A stretch of DNA of 64,000 nt from Martelella mediterranea DSM 17316. GTDB lineage: Bacteria > Pseudomonadota > Alphaproteobacteria > Rhizobiales > Rhizobiaceae. Position numbers and translations under genes: made by a program. The notes under the pieces were generated by a model, which searched no databases, was not told where the DNA came from, and was given only the letters and a program-made list of their open reading frames with translations. Every line of letters starts with the position of its first letter. Position 1 is the first letter of the stretch. This document shows, piece after piece, positions 61,156-64,000 of this stretch. Location of the stretch: positions 890,501-954,500 of the forward strand of contig NZ_CP020330.1 in NCBI RefSeq assembly GCF_002043005.1, written 5' to 3'.

Positions 61156-62163
61156 TCAGATCCGCCCCGGCAGCACACGGTTGGGCGGGCGGTGGCCGTC
61201 GAAGAAGGTGCGGATATTGATGATAACCTTGTCGCCCATGTCGATCCGGCTTTCGAGCGTGGCCGAGCCCATATGCGGCAGAAGCACGGCCTTGCCCGCC
61301 TTGGCCAACTCGAGAAGCCGCGGATTGATCGCGGGCTCGTTCTCGAACACATCGAGCCCGGCGCCGGCGATGCGGTCATCCTCCAGGCAGCGGATCATCG
61401 CCGCCTCGTCGATGACGTCGCCGCGCGCGGTGTTGACGATGTAGGCTTCCGGCCTCAAGAGCGCCAGCCGGCGGGCCGAGATCAGGTGATAGGTCGCCGG
61501 CGTCGACGGGCAGTTCACCGACACGATATCGACCCTTGCAAGCATCTGGTCGAGGCTGTCCCAATAGGTCGCCTCCAGCTCCGCCTCGGTTTCCGGATTG
61601 ACGCGGTTGCGGTTGTGGTAGTTCACCGAAAGCCCGAAGGCCTTGGCGCGGCGCGCGACCGCCGTGCCGATCCGGCCCATGCCGACAATGCCGAGCCGCT
61701 TGCCCCAGATACGCCGTCCGAGCATCCATGTCGGGCTCCAGCCCTGCCAGCTATCCGGCGCGCTGCCGGCCAGAAGCCTGGCCCCCTCGGCAAGCCTGCG
61801 CGGCACCGCCAGCACCAGCGCCATGGTCATGTCGGCGGTGTCCTCGGTCAGCACGTTGGGCGTGTTGGTGACGGTGATGCCCTTGCGGGCGGCGGCATCG
61901 ACATCGACATTGTCGATGCCGTTGGAAAAGCTCGCGATCAGCTTCAGCTTCGGACCGGCCTTCTCGATCAGTTGGGCGTCGATCGTATCGGTCAGCGTCG
62001 GCACCAGCACATCTGCGCGGGCCATGGCCTCGGCGAGCCTTTCGCGCGAAAAGGGCCGGTCGTCATGGTTCAGCTCGACGCTGAACAGCTCCCCCATCCG
62101 CGCCTCCACCGAAGCGGGCAGCTTGCGGGTGACGACGACGACGGGCTTTCTGGGGTTATTCAT
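61156..62163 (-). CDS. D-2-hydroxyacid dehydrogenase (glyoxylate/hydroxypyruvate reductase-like)
   Basis: A 335-residue NAD(P)H-dependent dehydrogenase. The Rossmann motif GMGRIG lies near residue 160, and the catalytic triad is Arg in NTARGDVIDE, Glu in DVFENEP and His in LLPHMGSAT. SFSNGIDNVDVDAA precedes the cofactor domain. It interconverts a 2-keto and a D-2-hydroxy acid; glyoxylate reductase (GyaR-like) is likely. It converges on the L,D-transpeptidase gene with a 6-base gap. Confidence 0.9.
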   Translation of the reverse strand: MNNPRKPVVVVTRKLPASVEARMGELFSVELNHDDRPFSRERLAEAMARADVLVPTLTDTIDAQLIEKAGPKLKLIASFSNGIDNVDVDAAARKGITVTNTPNVLTEDTADMTMALVLAVPRRLAEGARLLAGSAPDSWQGWSPTWMLGRRIWGKRLGIVGMGRIGTAVARRAKAFGLSVNYHNRNRVNPETEAELEATYWDSLDQMLARVDIVSVNCPSTPATYHLISARRLALLRPEAYIVNTARGDVIDEAAMIRCLEDDRIAGAGLDVFENEPAINPRLLELAKAGKAVLLPHMGSATLESRIDMGDKVIINIRTFFDGHRPPNRVLPGRI

Positions 62164-62353
62164 CGGTTAACAGCTCATTAATCATGTCGGGCGATAATGC
62201 ACATAATGAGGGCGCTTTTCCACCTGAAGCGGTTCTTCCCGTGATGAAAACCGCTTCGGACACGTAAATCCCTCGCTGAAAGGGCAGGCGCGTGGCCGTA
62301 AACCCGCGCAAACAAACAACCAAGGCCGGGAAAACGGCATTCGAAGAGGTCAT

Positions 62354-62887
62354 ATGCGTCGTCTGGCAAGATTGCTGATCTGCACATTGCTTGTCTTCGC
62401 CATGCTGGAGCCGGCGATGGCGCAGACCGAGCGCAAGGGCGCTTCGGGCGGTCCGCTGCCGCGTTTTGCCATGATCAAGCCGGATCGCGCCCGCATGCGC
62501 GTCGGCCCCGGCTTCAACTACGCCACCAAATGGATCTACAAGCGTCCCGGCCTTCCCGTCGAAATCACCGAGGAATACAGCGTCTGGCGGCAGGTGCGCG
62601 ATGCCGACGGCACCGAGGGCTGGATGCATGTCTCCGTGCTTTCCTCGCAGCGCAACGCCATGATCGCGCCCTGGCTGCGCAGCGCCAACGCGGACGACAA
62701 GAACTTTCTGGCGCTGAAGGCCGGTAAGGACGATTCGGCGCGCGATGTCGCAAGCGTGGAACCCGGCGTGATCGTGAATCTTGAAGAATGCGACGGCACC
62801 TGGTGCGAGCTCTCGGTCAAGGGCGTCAAGGGCTACATGCACCAGAAGGATATCTGGGGCGTCTATCCGAACGAAGTGTTCAACTGA
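62354..62887 (+). CDS. Secreted SH3-domain protein
   Basis: A 177-residue protein. Signal peptide 1-23 ends AMA. Two bacterial SH3-like units follow: RARMRVGPGFNYATKWIYKRPGLPVEITEEYSVWRQVRDADGTEGWMHVSVL (about 45-98) and, less regular, VASVEPGVIVNLEECDGTWCELSVKGVKGYMHQKDIWGVYP (about 131-172). Such domains bind peptidoglycan or act as envelope modules. It is divergent from the dehydrogenase across 190 bases. Role unknown. Confidence 0.85.
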   Translation: MRRLARLLICTLLVFAMLEPAMAQTERKGASGGPLPRFAMIKPDRARMRVGPGFNYATKWIYKRPGLPVEITEEYSVWRQVRDADGTEGWMHVSVLSSQRNAMIAPWLRSANADDKNFLALKAGKDDSARDVASVEPGVIVNLEECDGTWCELSVKGVKGYMHQKDIWGVYPNEVFN

Positions 62888-62912
62888 CGCGGCGCAAACC
62901 CGTCTGGCCCGG

Positions 62913-63665
62913 TCAGGCCTCCGGCTTTACCGCCAACACCATGTAGTTGACATCGGTATCCTTCGAGCGGTTCCAGCTATCGGTCAGCGGGCTGTAGAAC
63001 ACACCCTGACGCTCCACCGGCGTCATGCCGGACGCCTTCAGCGGGGTCTCGATTTCCTCCGGGCGCACCAGCTTTTCATACTGGTGGGTGCCCGGCGGCA
63101 GCCAGCGCAGCACCCGCTCGGCGGCGAAGATCGCCAGCGCGCCGGCCTTCAGCGTGCGGTTGATGGTGGCGACGAACATCATGCCGCCGGGTTTCACCAG
63201 CGAAGCGCAGGTCGTGAGGAAGAAATCGACATCGGCGACATGCTCGACCACTTCCATGTTGAGCACGATATCGAAGCTCTCGCCATCCTCGGCAAGCTGC
63301 TCCGCCGTGACGGCGCGGTAATCCACCGGCACGCCGCTTTCGGCGGCATGGGTCCTGGCGATGCCGATATTCTTTTCCGCAGGGTCAATGCCGACGACGC
63401 TAGCGCCCATGCGCGCCATCGGCTCCGACAGCAGCCCCCCGCCGCAGCCGACATCGAGCACGCGCAGCCCCTCAAGCGGGCGGGCCAACTTCTCGTCGCG
63501 GCCGAAATGGGCGCAGGCCTTCTCGCGTACATAGCTGATGCGCACGGGGTTGAACTTGTGCAGCGGCTTGAATTTTCCGCGCGGGTCCCACCACTCGGCG
63601 GACATCTTCGAGAACCACTCGACCTGTGCGTCATCGATCGTCGTCTTGCCGGCAGCCTCGGTCAT
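62913..63665 (-). CDS. ubiG: 3-demethylubiquinone/2-octaprenyl-6-hydroxyphenol O-methyltransferase
   Basis: A 250-residue SAM-dependent methyltransferase of ubiquinone synthesis. The SAM-binding motif I is [20 protein letters not shown] near residue 68; the N-terminal [26 protein letters not shown] and the late [13 protein letters not shown] are UbiG signatures. It makes the two O-methylations of the quinone ring. It converges on the SH3-protein gene. Confidence 0.95.
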   Translation of the reverse strand: MTEAAGKTTIDDAQVEWFSKMSAEWWDPRGKFKPLHKFNPVRISYVREKACAHFGRDEKLARPLEGLRVLDVGCGGGLLSEPMARMGASVVGIDPAEKNIGIARTHAAESGVPVDYRAVTAEQLAEDGESFDIVLNMEVVEHVADVDFFLTTCASLVKPGGMMFVATINRTLKAGALAIFAAERVLRWLPPGTHQYEKLVRPEEIETPLKASGMTPVERQGVFYSPLTDSWNRSKDTDVNYMVLAVKPEA

Positions 63666-63779
63666 CGGTCTCTCCAGGGTTGTTTCCCAAGGTTATAGGG
63701 GCGAGGGGGCGATGCGGCAAGGCGCTGGCGGAAGACAGATGCGCGCACCTGCCTCCCGCACGGGGCAGATTTCGCCCGC

Positions 63780-64000
63780 CTACGCCCGGATCACGCCGCC
63801 GGTCGATTTGCCGACATTGGCGACGATCTTTTTCGTCAGCGCCTCGAAATCCTCATCCGTCAGCGTGCGCTCGGCCGGCTGGATCGCGACCTCGATGGCC
63901 ACCGACTTCTTGCCCTCGCCCAGCGACGCGCCCTCGAAGATGTCGAAGACGGTAACGCCGGTGATCAGCTTGCGGTCGGCGCCGGCCGCCGCGCGCTCGA
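63780..64000 (-). CDS. pheT: Phenylalanine-tRNA ligase beta subunit, C-terminal end (cut by window)
   Basis: Seventy-three codons enter from the right edge and end at TAG (63782-63780). The residues [60 protein letters not shown] match the anticodon-binding (FDX-ACB) domain at the end of PheT. The rest is outside the window. Confidence 0.92.
   Translation of the reverse strand, partial: ERAAAGADRKLITGVTVFDIFEGASLGEGKKSVAIEVAIQPAERTLTDEDFEALTKKIVANVGKSTGGVIRA

Noticed and set aside
1..64000. CRISPR arrays, prophage genes, toxin-antitoxin pairs or restriction systems
   Set aside because: No regularly spaced direct repeats, phage structural genes or such pairs were found; the repeats seen are palindromic intergenic elements.

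Overview
The window looks like chromosomal DNA of a high-GC alphaproteobacterium of the Hyphomicrobiales (Rhizobium/Martelella type). Support: a fxsA/Tim44/Smr/XRE/secB block of rhizobial type, a betI-betC-betB-betA choline-sulfate operon next to choXWV, many ABC sugar importers, and intergenic palindromic repeats of the kind found in rhizobia. Genus is inference; there is no rRNA here.

Layout. 1-3.4 kb: a cut Crp/Fnr regulator, a possible leader ORF, a GT4 glycosyltransferase and a 2-oxoglutarate-semialdehyde dehydrogenase. 3.7-10.0 kb: tctBAC tripartite transporter with a class III CoA-transferase and an alpha/beta hydrolase, divergent from a LysR regulator. 10.1-13.2 kb: heme oxygenase plus bacteriophytochrome kinase. 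13.2-16.2 kb: XRE, Smr, Tim44, FxsA, SecB. 16.3-26.3 kb: a nine-gene minus-strand catabolic operon (ABC importer, enolase-superfamily enzyme, GMC dehydrogenase with small subunit, GntR regulator, aldehyde dehydrogenase) with a perfect 16-bp palindrome in its promoter region. 26.5-35.2 kb: betICBA and choXWV around a BetI-type operator. 35.2-39.5 kb: a glycan cluster (WavE-type glycosyltransferase, cupin, two nucleotidyltransferases, HAD phosphatase, GDPD-like protein). 39.8-51.8 kb: a ten-gene plus-strand operon mixing sugar-type genes (Gfo/Idh/MocA, ABC importer, GMC, SDR) with CoA chemistry (CoA-transferase, enoyl-CoA hydratase, aldehyde dehydrogenase). 51.9-57.9 kb: tRNA-Leu, SelW-like protein, lipoprotein, 5'-nucleotidase, ferrochelatase, SPFH/NfeD pair. 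58.0-59.3 kb: an IS110-family element with a nonsense mutation, its possible bridge-RNA region and palindromic repeats. 59.3-64 kb: cyclic-nucleotide-binding protein, OmpR-type regulator, L,D-transpeptidase, 2-hydroxyacid dehydrogenase, SH3 protein, ubiG and the 3' end of pheT.

Much of the window is devoted to scavenging and oxidising small organic solutes: four importers (Tct, two sugar-type ABC systems, choline ABC) each sit with their own dehydrogenases or CoA enzymes. Three ABC operons carry an RNA hairpin just after the binding-protein gene, which would let that protein be made in excess over the membrane parts. The items most worth following are the two GMC-containing catabolic operons, the glycan cluster and the IS110 non-coding region. 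No CRISPR array, prophage or recognisable defence system was seen.
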